Assembly: GCA_913050035.1 (NCBI GenBank)
Contig: CAJXAC010000009.1
Location: 1-49,643, forward strand
Length of the DNA stretch: 49,643 nt
Origin: an uncultured Gammaproteobacteria bacterium
Lineage (GTDB): Bacteria > Pseudomonadota > Gammaproteobacteria > Pseudomonadales > Azotimanducaceae
Reading direction: 5' to 3'
This document shows, piece by piece, positions 35,024 through 42,630 of the stretch; within the stretch, counting starts at the first letter, position 1; every line of letters starts with the position of its first letter. The notes under the pieces were generated by a model. The model searched no databases and was not told where the DNA came from. It saw nothing but the letters and a program-made list of their open reading frames with translations. A program made the translations under genes and the position numbers.

Positions 35024-36003
35024 GGCTTGGCTATATGAGCCAAGTAAAATCCGTCCCAAGGCCCCTTTGGCGTAATACGCAGACTGCGACTTAGTTGGGA
35101 ATCCAGATCTTTAGTCATCCATTGGGTCAAACCAGACAATGAATTTTCTGGTGCGTTTGCGATCGGCAGCAACATTGCGTCGCTTTTCTTAAGCAAAGCA
35201 TTCACCACCAACTCATTCTCCTCAGGCGCAAAACTGCAGGTGCAATACACCATTACCCCACCAGGCTTCAGCGCAGCGTAGGCAGAACGCAACAAGCTTT
35301 TTTGCTTGCGCTGGGTCTCCCTGACCTTACGCAAACTCCAGTGTTCAAAGCTTTGGTGATCTTGCCAACGCATCCGCGATTCTGATGAACAGGGCGCATC
35401 GAGCAGTACGCGGTCAAAACGCTCCGGCACTACTCGACCCACGGTACGCCCGTCGCGCTGATAATATTGCACGTTATTCACCCCGCAGCGCTGTAAATTC
35501 GCCTGCATACGATGAAAGCGGCCGCGAATAGGCTCCACAGCAGCGATACGCCCGGTATTCTGCATCCGCACGGCCATGGCCAGGGTCTTACCTCCCGGTG
35601 CTGCCGCCAAATCCAATACTTCCTCATCAGGCATCGGCGCGAGGGTCGCCACCGCAAAATAACTGGACGGATTCTGTATGTAGATCCTACCGTCCGAGGC
35701 CGCAGGGTGTTGAGTAATGGGAGCGTCCACAGGAACCTGAAAGACCTCTGCAAGATTCACTACTGGCTCGCCACCCAGATCCTCGCCCTGCAGTGGCGAA
35801 GATTGCAGGGGATTCAGCCAGTAACAGCGATATTGGTTCGTACCCATAGCATCTAGTATTTCGCTGGCTATTGCGGGGCCATAGATTTCTTGCAGGCGCA
35901 AACAGAATACCTCACGGTCGGCTAGGCCGGCCGGTACGCTGTTATGCATGACTTGCGCAACCGATGTGTGCAGCGCCGGTTGCACTTTATGGGTTAGCGC
36001 CAT
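35017..36003 (-). CDS. RsmB/NOP2/Sun-family RNA m5C methyltransferase
   Basis: A SAM-dependent cytosine-5 RNA methyltransferase. The 328 residues show motif I (LDLAAAPGGKT), motif IV with the releasing cysteine (DAPCSSESRM) and motif VI with the catalytic cysteine (YCTCSFAPEENE). It is shorter than E. coli RsmB or RsmF, having no NusB-like N-terminal domain and no extended C-terminal domain. It is nearest to the compact RsmF/Trm4-like group, so the target could be rRNA or tRNA. It starts 33 bp from the divergent VOC gene. Confidence 0.9.
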   Translation of the reverse strand: MALTHKVQPALHTSVAQVMHNSVPAGLADREVFCLRLQEIYGPAIASEILDAMGTNQYRCYWLNPLQSSPLQGEDLGGEPVVNLAEVFQVPVDAPITQHPAASDGRIYIQNPSSYFAVATLAPMPDEEVLDLAAAPGGKTLAMAVRMQNTGRIAAVEPIRGRFHRMQANLQRCGVNNVQYYQRDGRTVGRVVPERFDRVLLDAPCSSESRMRWQDHQSFEHWSLRKVRETQRKQKSLLRSAYAALKPGGVMVYCTCSFAPEENELVVNALLKKSDAMLLPIANAPENSLSGLTQWMTKDLDSQLSRSLRITPKGPWDGFYLAHIAKPQ

Positions 36004-36035
36004 GCTAGGCTCTGCTGGGATTGCGGGAGAATAAG

Positions 36036-36701
36036 ATGCAACTTGTAAAACCTGCCCTGGACGTCGGCCTTTATACCAATGATCTGGATCCTATGTTGAC
36101 CTTCTGGCAACAACAAGCAGGTCTTAGTTTTTCTGAGTTGTTGCCGGTTGGTGGCGGCATACACCAGCATCGTCACGCCATTGGCGACAGCGTGCTCAAG
36201 ATCAATCACAGTCGCACCCCCCTGCCCACCGGCCCATCAGGGTTAGCGCAACTGGCGTTATTTAATAATCTGGTCGCTCGGCCACAACTGCTCCTCGACC
36301 CGGATGGCAACAAGCTTGAGTTGCATCCGCAAGATGAACTAGCACCGAATCTTCGACTCACTTTGCAGGTAAACGATTACGCAGTCAGCGAACGATTCTA
36401 CGCAACCACCCTCGGTCTCGAGCGCAATGACCAAGGCGCTTTCTTGGTAGGCGCCTCTGAGATCGTTTTGCAAACAGGCATAGTTGGCAACATTCCGCAA
36501 AAAGCGACCGGCTTTCGGTACATGACCTTTCAAGTCGCCGATGTAGTCGGTGAGCATCATGCGATCGTTGCTAATGGCGGTGCTGAAGGAATGGCACCGG
36601 TGCGCTTGGGCGACGTAGCCTATATCTCTTTTGTGTGCGATCCCGACGGTAACTGGATTGAGATCAGCCAGCGCAAATCCATTACAGGTTCACTAGCTTG
36701 A
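36036..36701 (+). CDS. VOC superfamily protein with two glyoxalase/bleomycin-resistance domains
   Basis: A 221-residue protein with two tandem vicinal-oxygen-chelate modules. The first (about 8-100) begins VGLYTNDLDPMLTFWQ and ends with LLDPDGNKLELHP. The second (about 108-213) runs from LQVNDYAVSERFYATTLGLER to FVCDPDGNWIEISQR. The DPDGNxxE motif carries the usual metal-binding Glu in both halves. The ATG at 36036 has GGGAGA eight bases upstream; an in-frame TTG at 36021 is less likely. Members include glyoxalases, ring-cleavage dioxygenases and epimerases; no substrate is evident. Confidence 0.87.
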   Translation: MQLVKPALDVGLYTNDLDPMLTFWQQQAGLSFSELLPVGGGIHQHRHAIGDSVLKINHSRTPLPTGPSGLAQLALFNNLVARPQLLLDPDGNKLELHPQDELAPNLRLTLQVNDYAVSERFYATTLGLERNDQGAFLVGASEIVLQTGIVGNIPQKATGFRYMTFQVADVVGEHHAIVANGGAEGMAPVRLGDVAYISFVCDPDGNWIEISQRKSITGSLA

Positions 36702-36784
36702 TTCATTGTCCTTGTAACATCGCCAAAACTGGACGCCACTAGGCAGCGGGTATACTTTAGCCATTCCCAAACTGGAGCAACTTA

Positions 36785-36955
36785 ATGGGCTTTCTATCCT
36801 TTGTTATTTTGGTTGTCATCGCGTATCTGCTGTGGCGCATTAGTGATCAACTACCAGATGTATTGTTTCGCCTAAGCGAAATACAACGGGACGTTGCAGA
36901 CATCCGTAAGAGTCAGAGCCCTGCGGTGGTCGCTGACGAATCTGGGACAGATTGA
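36785..36955 (+). CDS. Small single-helix membrane protein with coiled-coil tail
   Basis: An ATG at 36785 with GGAG seven bases upstream opens a 56-residue frame ending with TGA at 36953-36955. Residues 3-18 are a hydrophobic helix (FLSFVILVVIAYLLW), followed by an amphipathic heptad-like stretch (PDVLFRLSEIQRDVADIRK, about 24-42) and an acidic tail. The membrane anchor plus short coiled coil suggests a small scaffold or regulator of a membrane complex. It lies between the VOC and PNPOx-like genes with gaps of 83 and 89 bp. A TATACT -10-like hexamer at 36751-36756 could supply its own promoter. No family is recognised. Confidence 0.7.
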   Translation: MGFLSFVILVVIAYLLWRISDQLPDVLFRLSEIQRDVADIRKSQSPAVVADESGTD

Positions 36956-37044
36956 GCGATGACTTTTAGCGAGAGGCAAAACTGCACTCGTGTATATCGC
37001 TGGACAGCACAAATCTGTAGCGATAGGTATGCTGATTTAAGCGC

Positions 37045-37620
37045 ATGGTAACCTCGCCGATTGAACAATTTCAGGCTGATCGAGCTCGCGCTCGAGAGGC
37101 TGGCGATCCGATGGCCGCCGTTTGTGTGCTAGCGACTGCAGATGAGCAAGGCCATCCTGAGGCCCGAACCTTGGTATTGCGACAAGTCGAAGAGGATCTT
37201 GCGCTATTCATGCATGCCAGCAGTCCTAAGTGGCAACAGCTCCACCAGGGTGGATCGATCAACACCTATTGGCCCAGTATAGAAATTCAATACCGCATGC
37301 GCTTCACCACCCAACCCATCGACCCAGCGGTAGTCGCGGCAAGTTGGCAATATCGCCCAGACACGCCGAAGCGTATGGATTGGTTTTACGACTTACAGCA
37401 ACCTCAGAGCACAACGATCGGTAGCCGCGCAGAACTTGAGCAAAGCCTGAACAATTTATCTTTGCCCGACCCTATTACTGCGCCCACCAGCGCACGCGGC
37501 TTGCTGATTAAACCCACAATGCTGGAACGACTTGATCTAAATGAATTGAGCGGCTTGCATGACCGGCGGCGCTATACCCTGACAGGCGCTGAGTGGCTAG
37601 AAGAAGTATTAGTGCCTTAA
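37045..37620 (+). CDS. Pyridoxamine 5'-phosphate oxidase-like FMN protein
   Basis: A split beta-barrel flavoprotein of 191 residues. The early segment MAAVCVLATADEQGHPEARTLVLR is the FMN-binding core of PNPOx-type enzymes, and the C-terminal HDRRRYTLTGAEWLEEVLVP resembles their C-terminal signature. It is somewhat shorter than canonical PdxH (about 218). It could be a PdxH paralogue or belong to the Alr4036-like branch. No vitamin B6 genes are adjacent. The ATG at 37045 has no strong ribosome-binding site. Confidence 0.82.
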   Translation: MVTSPIEQFQADRARAREAGDPMAAVCVLATADEQGHPEARTLVLRQVEEDLALFMHASSPKWQQLHQGGSINTYWPSIEIQYRMRFTTQPIDPAVVAASWQYRPDTPKRMDWFYDLQQPQSTTIGSRAELEQSLNNLSLPDPITAPTSARGLLIKPTMLERLDLNELSGLHDRRRYTLTGAEWLEEVLVP

Positions 37621-37638
37621 ACCAACAAACCCAGAGCC

Positions 37639-38583
37639 TCAACGAAACTTCAGTGGCTCTAATTCAGCCGTAACAATGCCTTTCAGATGCTTGAAGCATA
37701 CGTCTTTCGCAACATCAACAAACCCCAACATGAACGGCGCATCCGCCTGATCTGCCCGCACCGCGCCATAAAGTGTCGGCCACACGCCCTCCTCACCAAG
37801 CGAGCGCACCGACAAATAATCATTTTGCAGATATTCGTGTAGCGCCCAGTTCGGCAGACAGGCAACGCCGCGGCCACTGGCAACCAACTGCACGATCATC
37901 GTTGTGAGTTCGGCATGCCGAATCTGTGAGGGCTCGACGCCCGCCGGCTCGAGAAAACTTGTGAACAAATCTAGACGATCCCGGTCAACGGGATAACTAA
38001 TGATCGTTTCTTCCACTAAGTCCGGAGGCTCGACCCATTCCTTAGCCACCAATTCGTGGTCTTTGGCCACAGCGAGCTTGGCCTCGTAACTGAACAAAGG
38101 AAAATAATGGATACCGGGCTCATCCACTGGGTCAGCCGTAATCACCAGATCCAAATCGCCCCGCGCAAGTGCGGGCAGCGGCGCAAAATGAAAGCCGCTG
38201 GCAATATCCAGTTCAACATCAGCCCACTCATTGCGATAAGTATCAATGGCTGGCAACAACCACTCAAAACAGCTGTGGCATTCAATCGCCATATATATGC
38301 GCCCGGACTCCCCGCCGGCTAAGCGCTGCAAATCTAACTCGGTGCTGTGCACCAACGGCAAGGTCTGATCTGCCAGGGTCAATAGGCGTGTGCCTGCACT
38401 GGTAAAACGAACAGGACGCGTCTTACGTAAAAACAGCGCGCATCCAATGCGCGTTTCTAGTTCTTTCATCTGATGAGAAAGCGCTGATTGCGTAAGATGC
38501 ACCCGCTCCGCTGCCTCTACCAGACTACCGCTGTCGCGGAGTGCCACTAGAGTGCGCAGGTGTCTGAGCTCAACTTGAGACAT
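37639..38583 (-). CDS. metR: LysR-type regulator MetR
   Basis: A LysR-family activator of 314 residues that resembles MetR along its whole length. The winged helix-turn-helix includes LRTLVALRDSGSLVEAAERV and LTQSALSHQMKELETRIG. The effector domain has AIECHSCFEWLLPA, GDLDLVITADPV and ISYPVDRDRLD, all diagnostic of MetR. In enterics MetR responds to homocysteine and activates metE, metH and glyA. None of these genes is adjacent here. The divergent neighbour is a glycosyltransferase 187 bp away. I found no clear TGAA-N5-TTCA operator in the gap. Confidence 0.9.
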   Translation of the reverse strand: MSQVELRHLRTLVALRDSGSLVEAAERVHLTQSALSHQMKELETRIGCALFLRKTRPVRFTSAGTRLLTLADQTLPLVHSTELDLQRLAGGESGRIYMAIECHSCFEWLLPAIDTYRNEWADVELDIASGFHFAPLPALARGDLDLVITADPVDEPGIHYFPLFSYEAKLAVAKDHELVAKEWVEPPDLVEETIISYPVDRDRLDLFTSFLEPAGVEPSQIRHAELTTMIVQLVASGRGVACLPNWALHEYLQNDYLSVRSLGEEGVWPTLYGAVRADQADAPFMLGFVDVAKDVCFKHLKGIVTAELEPLKFR

Positions 38584-38629
38584 GACTGATTTTCATTTTC
38601 TGTCGCTTAGAAGATGCAGTTTATTCATA

Positions 38630-38658
38630 TTGAGACAACGTGTCATTCCGGCTATGAA
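38630..38658 (+). promoter_or_regulatory. Promoter for the glycosyltransferase/methyltransferase genes
   Basis: TTGAGA (38630-38635), one mismatch from the -35 consensus, is followed after 17 bases by TATGAA (38653-38658), which matches the -10 at four of six bases. Initiation near 38665 gives a leader of about 105 bases before the glycosyltransferase ATG. The site lies in the metR divergent region, so MetR could influence it; that is inference. Confidence 0.5.
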
Positions 38659-38770
38659 GTGGGCTATTGCGCTCTTGGCCAGCAGACAGCCGAAGCTATG
38701 CCTGACGACCTAAGTCCTTTATGATCAGCCCGCTCTGAGACTTGCATCAATTATCGAACAGGAACCCACC

Positions 38771-40060
38771 ATGCCGTCGTGTGAGGAAGCGTCAGATCAG
38801 CCGGCCACCAGCCGCACATCAAGTCGCTCTCTGAACATTGCCCTGCTCGGCTATCGCAGTAACCCCTACAGTGGCGGCCAAGGAATTTACCTTAAACATT
38901 TGGCCAAAGCCCTGACCGACGCAGGGCACAGTGTTGACGTTATCTCCGGCGAGCCGTATCCAGAACTCGACACTGGCATTAATCTGATAAAACTCTCGGG
39001 CCTCAATTTATTTGCCGAAGCCAAACCCTTCCGCGCACTGCGGTGGCAACACCTACTGAGTGCCACAGATCTCTTTGAGTGGCTGTCATTCAACTCTGGC
39101 GGCTTTCCCGAACCCTATACCTTCGGTCGAAGATTGCTGAGCCATTTGCAGCAGTCCGACAAGCACTACGACATCATTCATGACAACCAGTGCCTTGCAC
39201 CCGCATTGCTGACCCTACAGCGGCAAAACATCCCTGTAGTTGCAACGATCCACCACCCGATCACCCACGACCGCGCCATTGCTCTGGCTCACGAAGATAA
39301 CTGGGGTATGCGTTTATTGATTAAACGCTGGCATCTGTTTTTGCGCATGCAGATCCGGGTGGCCAAACGACTTAGAAATATCGTGACCGTTAGCGAAAAT
39401 TCCAAACGCGACATCAGCAGCGACTTCGGCGTCGATACTGAGCGACTTACCGTTGTATACAATGGCGTCGACAGCAAGACATTCGCGCCACGCGCAAACG
39501 TGCAACGGCAGCCAATGCAACTGATTTCCACAGCCAGCGCTGACCAGCCACTCAAAGGCACACGCTACCTTATTGAGGCGATGGCGCTACTGTCTGCCGA
39601 ATTTGCGGATCTGCGCCTGATCTTTATTGGCAAACCTAATCCAGGCGGACCAACTGATCAGCGGCTTGAAGCTACCGGGCTAAAATCACGTATTGAGTTT
39701 CATCATGGCATCGAAGCAGATGCCATCGCTGATCTCTATGCCCGCGCCAGCATCGCCGTGGTGCCGTCAGAATATGAAGGATTTGGTTTTCCTGCAGCAG
39801 AGGCTATGGCATGCGAGGTCGCCGTGGTATCAACTTCCGGGGGTGCCTTACCCGAAGTCGTGGGCGATGCAGGTATCATAGTCCCCTGCAAAGATGCTCA
39901 AGCTCTCGCTGCGGGAATTCGCAAACTCTTGGTCAACCCAGAGCTGCGCGACCGATTAGCACAAGAGGGCCGCCAGCGCATTTTGCAAAGTTTTAATTGG
40001 GATAAGGTAGCGGTGCAACTCACCGATTATTACCACGACATTCGCCAAGCCTCGAGATAG
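38771..40060 (+). CDS. Family 4 glycosyltransferase (GT-B fold)
   Basis: A 429-residue retaining glycosyltransferase of the GT4 type. The N-terminal domain begins NIALLGYRSNPYSGGQGIYLKHLA, the usual glycine-rich acceptor-side loop. The C-terminal domain has the EX7E motif in EGFGFPAAEAM followed by VSTSGGALPEVVGDAG, which binds the nucleotide sugar. No signal or membrane helix is apparent, so it probably works at the cytoplasmic membrane face. AGGAA precedes the ATG by seven bases. It is the first gene of a plus-strand set with a methyltransferase and an alpha/alpha-toroid protein separated by only a few bases. Confidence 0.9.
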   Translation: MPSCEEASDQPATSRTSSRSLNIALLGYRSNPYSGGQGIYLKHLAKALTDAGHSVDVISGEPYPELDTGINLIKLSGLNLFAEAKPFRALRWQHLLSATDLFEWLSFNSGGFPEPYTFGRRLLSHLQQSDKHYDIIHDNQCLAPALLTLQRQNIPVVATIHHPITHDRAIALAHEDNWGMRLLIKRWHLFLRMQIRVAKRLRNIVTVSENSKRDISSDFGVDTERLTVVYNGVDSKTFAPRANVQRQPMQLISTASADQPLKGTRYLIEAMALLSAEFADLRLIFIGKPNPGGPTDQRLEATGLKSRIEFHHGIEADAIADLYARASIAVVPSEYEGFGFPAAEAMACEVAVVSTSGGALPEVVGDAGIIVPCKDAQALAAGIRKLLVNPELRDRLAQEGRQRILQSFNWDKVAVQLTDYYHDIRQASR

Positions 40061-40064
40061 CACT

Positions 40065-40778
40065 TTGAGCCTAGAAACCATCGACTTTGAGCGCCTGAAC
40101 TTTCGCCCCGGAGATTCTGTCCTAGACTTGGGCTGCGGTGAGGGTCGGCATAGTATTAGCGCACGCTTGCAGGCTGATATTCGTGTTGTCGGTTTAGACC
40201 TTAGCCACGATGATCTTATTACCGCGAGACAACGCCTTGAGGATTTCGACCTCAAAGAGTCAAGCCGCTGCGATTTTGTACGAGCATCCGGGCTCCACCT
40301 TCCTTTTGCAGATAATAGCTTTGATCAGGTTATCTGCTCCGAGGTACTCGAACACATTGTCGACTACTACAGCGTGCTGAAAGAAATAAAAAGGGTACTC
40401 AAACCCGGCGGTCTGTTCGCCGTGAGCGTGCCTCGGTACTTTCCAGAATGGGTATGCTGGATGCTCAGCAGTGCCTATCACGAAATGCCTGGGGGTCATC
40501 TGCGTATATTCAGGACCTCTGAACTGCGGGGCGCAATTACCGAATTGCAGATGCGATTTTTGTCACGGCACTGGGCCCATAGCTTACACGTCCCCTACTG
40601 GTGGCTGCGCTGCGCCTTCTGGCAACGGGGTGAGCACACAGCTGTCGTTACTCAGTATCATCGGTTGCTGGTTTGGGATCTAATGCAGAAACCGTGGATC
40701 ACACGCACCCTGGACCGCTTACTCAACCCTGTAATGGGCAAAAGTGTGGTCATGTATTTTCGTAATGAGGCCGAATAA
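40065..40778 (+). CDS. Class I SAM-dependent methyltransferase (Methyltransf_11 type)
   Basis: A 237-residue methyltransferase with motif I VLDLGCGEGRHS, the acidic strand-2 end VVGLDLS, motif IV FDQVICSEVLEHI and the post-motif LKEIKRVLKPGGLFAVSVP. The C-terminal third is Trp-rich and probably holds the acceptor. The start is TTG at 40065, four bases after the glycosyltransferase stop; no upstream alternative exists without overlap. Next to a GT4 enzyme, a lipid or sugar acceptor is plausible but unproven. Confidence 0.87.
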   Translation: MSLETIDFERLNFRPGDSVLDLGCGEGRHSISARLQADIRVVGLDLSHDDLITARQRLEDFDLKESSRCDFVRASGLHLPFADNSFDQVICSEVLEHIVDYYSVLKEIKRVLKPGGLFAVSVPRYFPEWVCWMLSSAYHEMPGGHLRIFRTSELRGAITELQMRFLSRHWAHSLHVPYWWLRCAFWQRGEHTAVVTQYHRLLVWDLMQKPWITRTLDRLLNPVMGKSVVMYFRNEAE

Positions 40779-40783
40779 TCGTT

Positions 40784-41815
40784 ATGGCCGCAGAACATTC
40801 AGCGCTCAGTGGGTTTCCACAACTGCACGCCACTGCCGACTATATCGCTAAACTGCAACGGCCCAATGGCGCCATTCCTTGGTTTGATGGCGGCATCACC
40901 GACCCCTGGGACCATATCGAAGCTCTGATGGGCTTAACTGTGCATGGTCACTGGAGCGGAGCCGTAGCAGGCCTACAGTGGCTTGCCGAACGACAGCGTT
41001 CGGATGGTGCATGGTATGCAGCCTACAATGACCAGGGCGTAGCCGACGACAGTCGCGCGGAAACTAATTTCGTTGCCTATGTCGCCACCGGCCTCTGGCA
41101 CTATTTTTTAATTACTGGTCAACGTGATGTGCTGCAAAAATTCTGGCCCATGGTTGATCGAGCGATGGCGTTCGTACTGCGCCAACAAGCTGATGGGGGC
41201 CAAATATACTGGGCTGTGGACACACATCAGGGCGCTAATAAAGATGCCCTGATCACCGGCTGCAGCTCGATTTATAAGTCTTTGGAATGCGCCCTGAACA
41301 TTGCTACCGAGCTGCACGAGGAGCGCGACGCATGGCGCAGTGCACGCCAGCGTTTGGGCAATGCGATTCGGAATCACCCGGAGTTATTCGATCGCACCTG
41401 GGCAAGTAAAGCCCGTTATTCAATGGATTGGTTTTACCCGGTGCTTGGCGGCGTCGTAACCCAAGATGTGGCCCGACAGAGATTACTCAAGCGCTGGGAC
41501 ACTTTTGTAAAGCGCGGTTTTGGCTGCCGCTGCGTCGCGGATCAACCTTGGGTCACCGTCGCTGAGAGTTGCGAGCTGGTCATGGCATGTGTCGCCGCAG
41601 ATCTACCTAATCATGCTCGCCAGGTCTTTGATGACATCGCGCAACATCAGTTGGCCGACGGCAGTTGGTGGACCGGCTACGTCTTTAATGAGGGCGTATA
41701 CTGGCCCGATGAGCGCCCAACCTGGACCGCTGCGGCAGTCCTTTTAGCGGCTGACGCGTTGCACGATCTCACTCCAGGCTCACGGTTGTTTACCTCAGTG
41801 TCCAATACGCTTTAG
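40784..41815 (+). CDS. Alpha/alpha-toroid protein (prenyltransferase/squalene-oxidase-like repeats)
   Basis: A 343-residue soluble protein made of repeated helical hairpins ending in QW-like turns: LQRPNGAIPWF, RQRSDGAWYAAY, RQQADGGQIYW and HQLADGSWWTGY. This is the alpha/alpha-toroid fold shared by terpene cyclases, protein prenyltransferases and several glycoside hydrolases or lyases. The DxDD motif of class II cyclases is missing, while acidic sites such as TDPWDHIEALMG are conserved-looking, so a glycan-acting or binding role fits the neighbours better. It follows the methyltransferase by five bases. Its end overlaps the convergent methyltransferase gene by 21 bases. Confidence 0.75.
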   Translation: MAAEHSALSGFPQLHATADYIAKLQRPNGAIPWFDGGITDPWDHIEALMGLTVHGHWSGAVAGLQWLAERQRSDGAWYAAYNDQGVADDSRAETNFVAYVATGLWHYFLITGQRDVLQKFWPMVDRAMAFVLRQQADGGQIYWAVDTHQGANKDALITGCSSIYKSLECALNIATELHEERDAWRSARQRLGNAIRNHPELFDRTWASKARYSMDWFYPVLGGVVTQDVARQRLLKRWDTFVKRGFGCRCVADQPWVTVAESCELVMACVAADLPNHARQVFDDIAQHQLADGSWWTGYVFNEGVYWPDERPTWTAAAVLLAADALHDLTPGSRLFTSVSNTL

Positions 41816-42415
41816 CACCCCTAGGGTTCTACGCATTTCAACGGCCTCAAATAAACCCGAAGCTATCGCCAACTTATAAATTTCATAGGGTGCCTGACCA
41901 CCATCGGCCGGATCAGGGAAAATATCATGAATAGCCAAATAGCCACCCACCAAAATATGTGGCGCCCAGGTACGATAATCGGTAAGCGCCGCCTCATAGC
42001 TATGGCCGCCGTCGATAAACACCAGCGCGAGTGGAGTTTGCCAATACCGTCCGGCCTGTGCACTGCTGGCGACAATCGGCAATACCGTCGATTCAAGTTG
42101 CGCTAACGCGAGAGTGCGGCGAAACGTCGGCAACGAATCCATTTGCTGCAGCTGCCCGTCATACAGCTCAGCATCATGATATTCCTCACCCAGTTGATGT
42201 TCTTCTGAACCACGATGATGATCCAATGCATAGACCAAGCCTCCACTATCGCGCGCACCAGTACCTAAATATAAGGTCGACTTGCCACAATAGCTGCCGA
42301 CCTCTAATGACGGTCCCAGCGCCGAGGCGGTGCATGCCAACTGATATAAACACGCACCTTCGTCCGGGTGCAGGAAGCCTTTCACTCGTTCTGGATCAAG
42401 GGGCAATTGCATCAT
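41795..42415 (-). CDS. Class I SAM-dependent methyltransferase (Methyltransf_24-like)
   Basis: A 206-residue methyltransferase with motif I SLEVGSYCGKSTLYLG and VYALDHHRGSEEHQ after strand 2. The metal or acceptor motif LVFIDGGHSYEAALTDY and LAIHDIFPDP follow, a pattern seen in O-methyltransferase-like proteins of the Methyltransf_24/CmcI type. The ATG at 42415 follows the stop of the two-helix protein by four bases; a longer in-frame start would lie inside that gene. It converges on the toroid-protein gene with a 21-base overlap of coding ends. It probably modifies the same product as the plus-strand set. Confidence 0.85.
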   Translation of the reverse strand: MMQLPLDPERVKGFLHPDEGACLYQLACTASALGPSLEVGSYCGKSTLYLGTGARDSGGLVYALDHHRGSEEHQLGEEYHDAELYDGQLQQMDSLPTFRRTLALAQLESTVLPIVASSAQAGRYWQTPLALVFIDGGHSYEAALTDYRTWAPHILVGGYLAIHDIFPDPADGGQAPYEIYKLAIASGLFEAVEMRRTLGVLKRIGH

Positions 42416-42419
42416 GCTG

Positions 42420-42608
42420 TTAACTGCCACCGATACCAAAGAACACCAGCACAAAGGCAATGGGTAGGCAGCCGCCAAAATAAGCCGCTATGTTAAGCAA
42501 ATCGTTTCCGGTGCGCCCGGCAGCGAACCGAAAACGACTGCCGATAACTAACCAGAGTATGGCGGCGAGTAGGAAACTCCCAACCAATGTCATAACGGTT
42601 CCAGCCAT
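42420..42608 (-). CDS. Small two-helix membrane protein
   Basis: A 62-residue protein with hydrophobic segments at about 4-22 (VMTLVGSFLLAAILWLVIG) and 38-58 (NIAAYFGGCLPIAFVLVFF), joined by a basic loop (RFRFAAGRTGND). GGAG stands five bases before the ATG at 42608, supporting expression. It directly precedes the Methyltransf_24-like gene and follows the SDR gene by 22 bp on the same strand. No family is recognised; it may anchor the neighbouring soluble enzyme. Confidence 0.7.
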   Translation of the reverse strand: MAGTVMTLVGSFLLAAILWLVIGSRFRFAAGRTGNDLLNIAAYFGGCLPIAFVLVFFGIGGS

Positions 42609-42630
42609 TTCAGCTCCGCACTATGTACGT

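Noticed and set aside
40784-41815. Class II terpene/squalene cyclase
   Set aside because: QW-like turns are present, but there is no DxDD catalytic motif, the protein is about half the length of a cyclase, and no isoprenoid gene is nearby.
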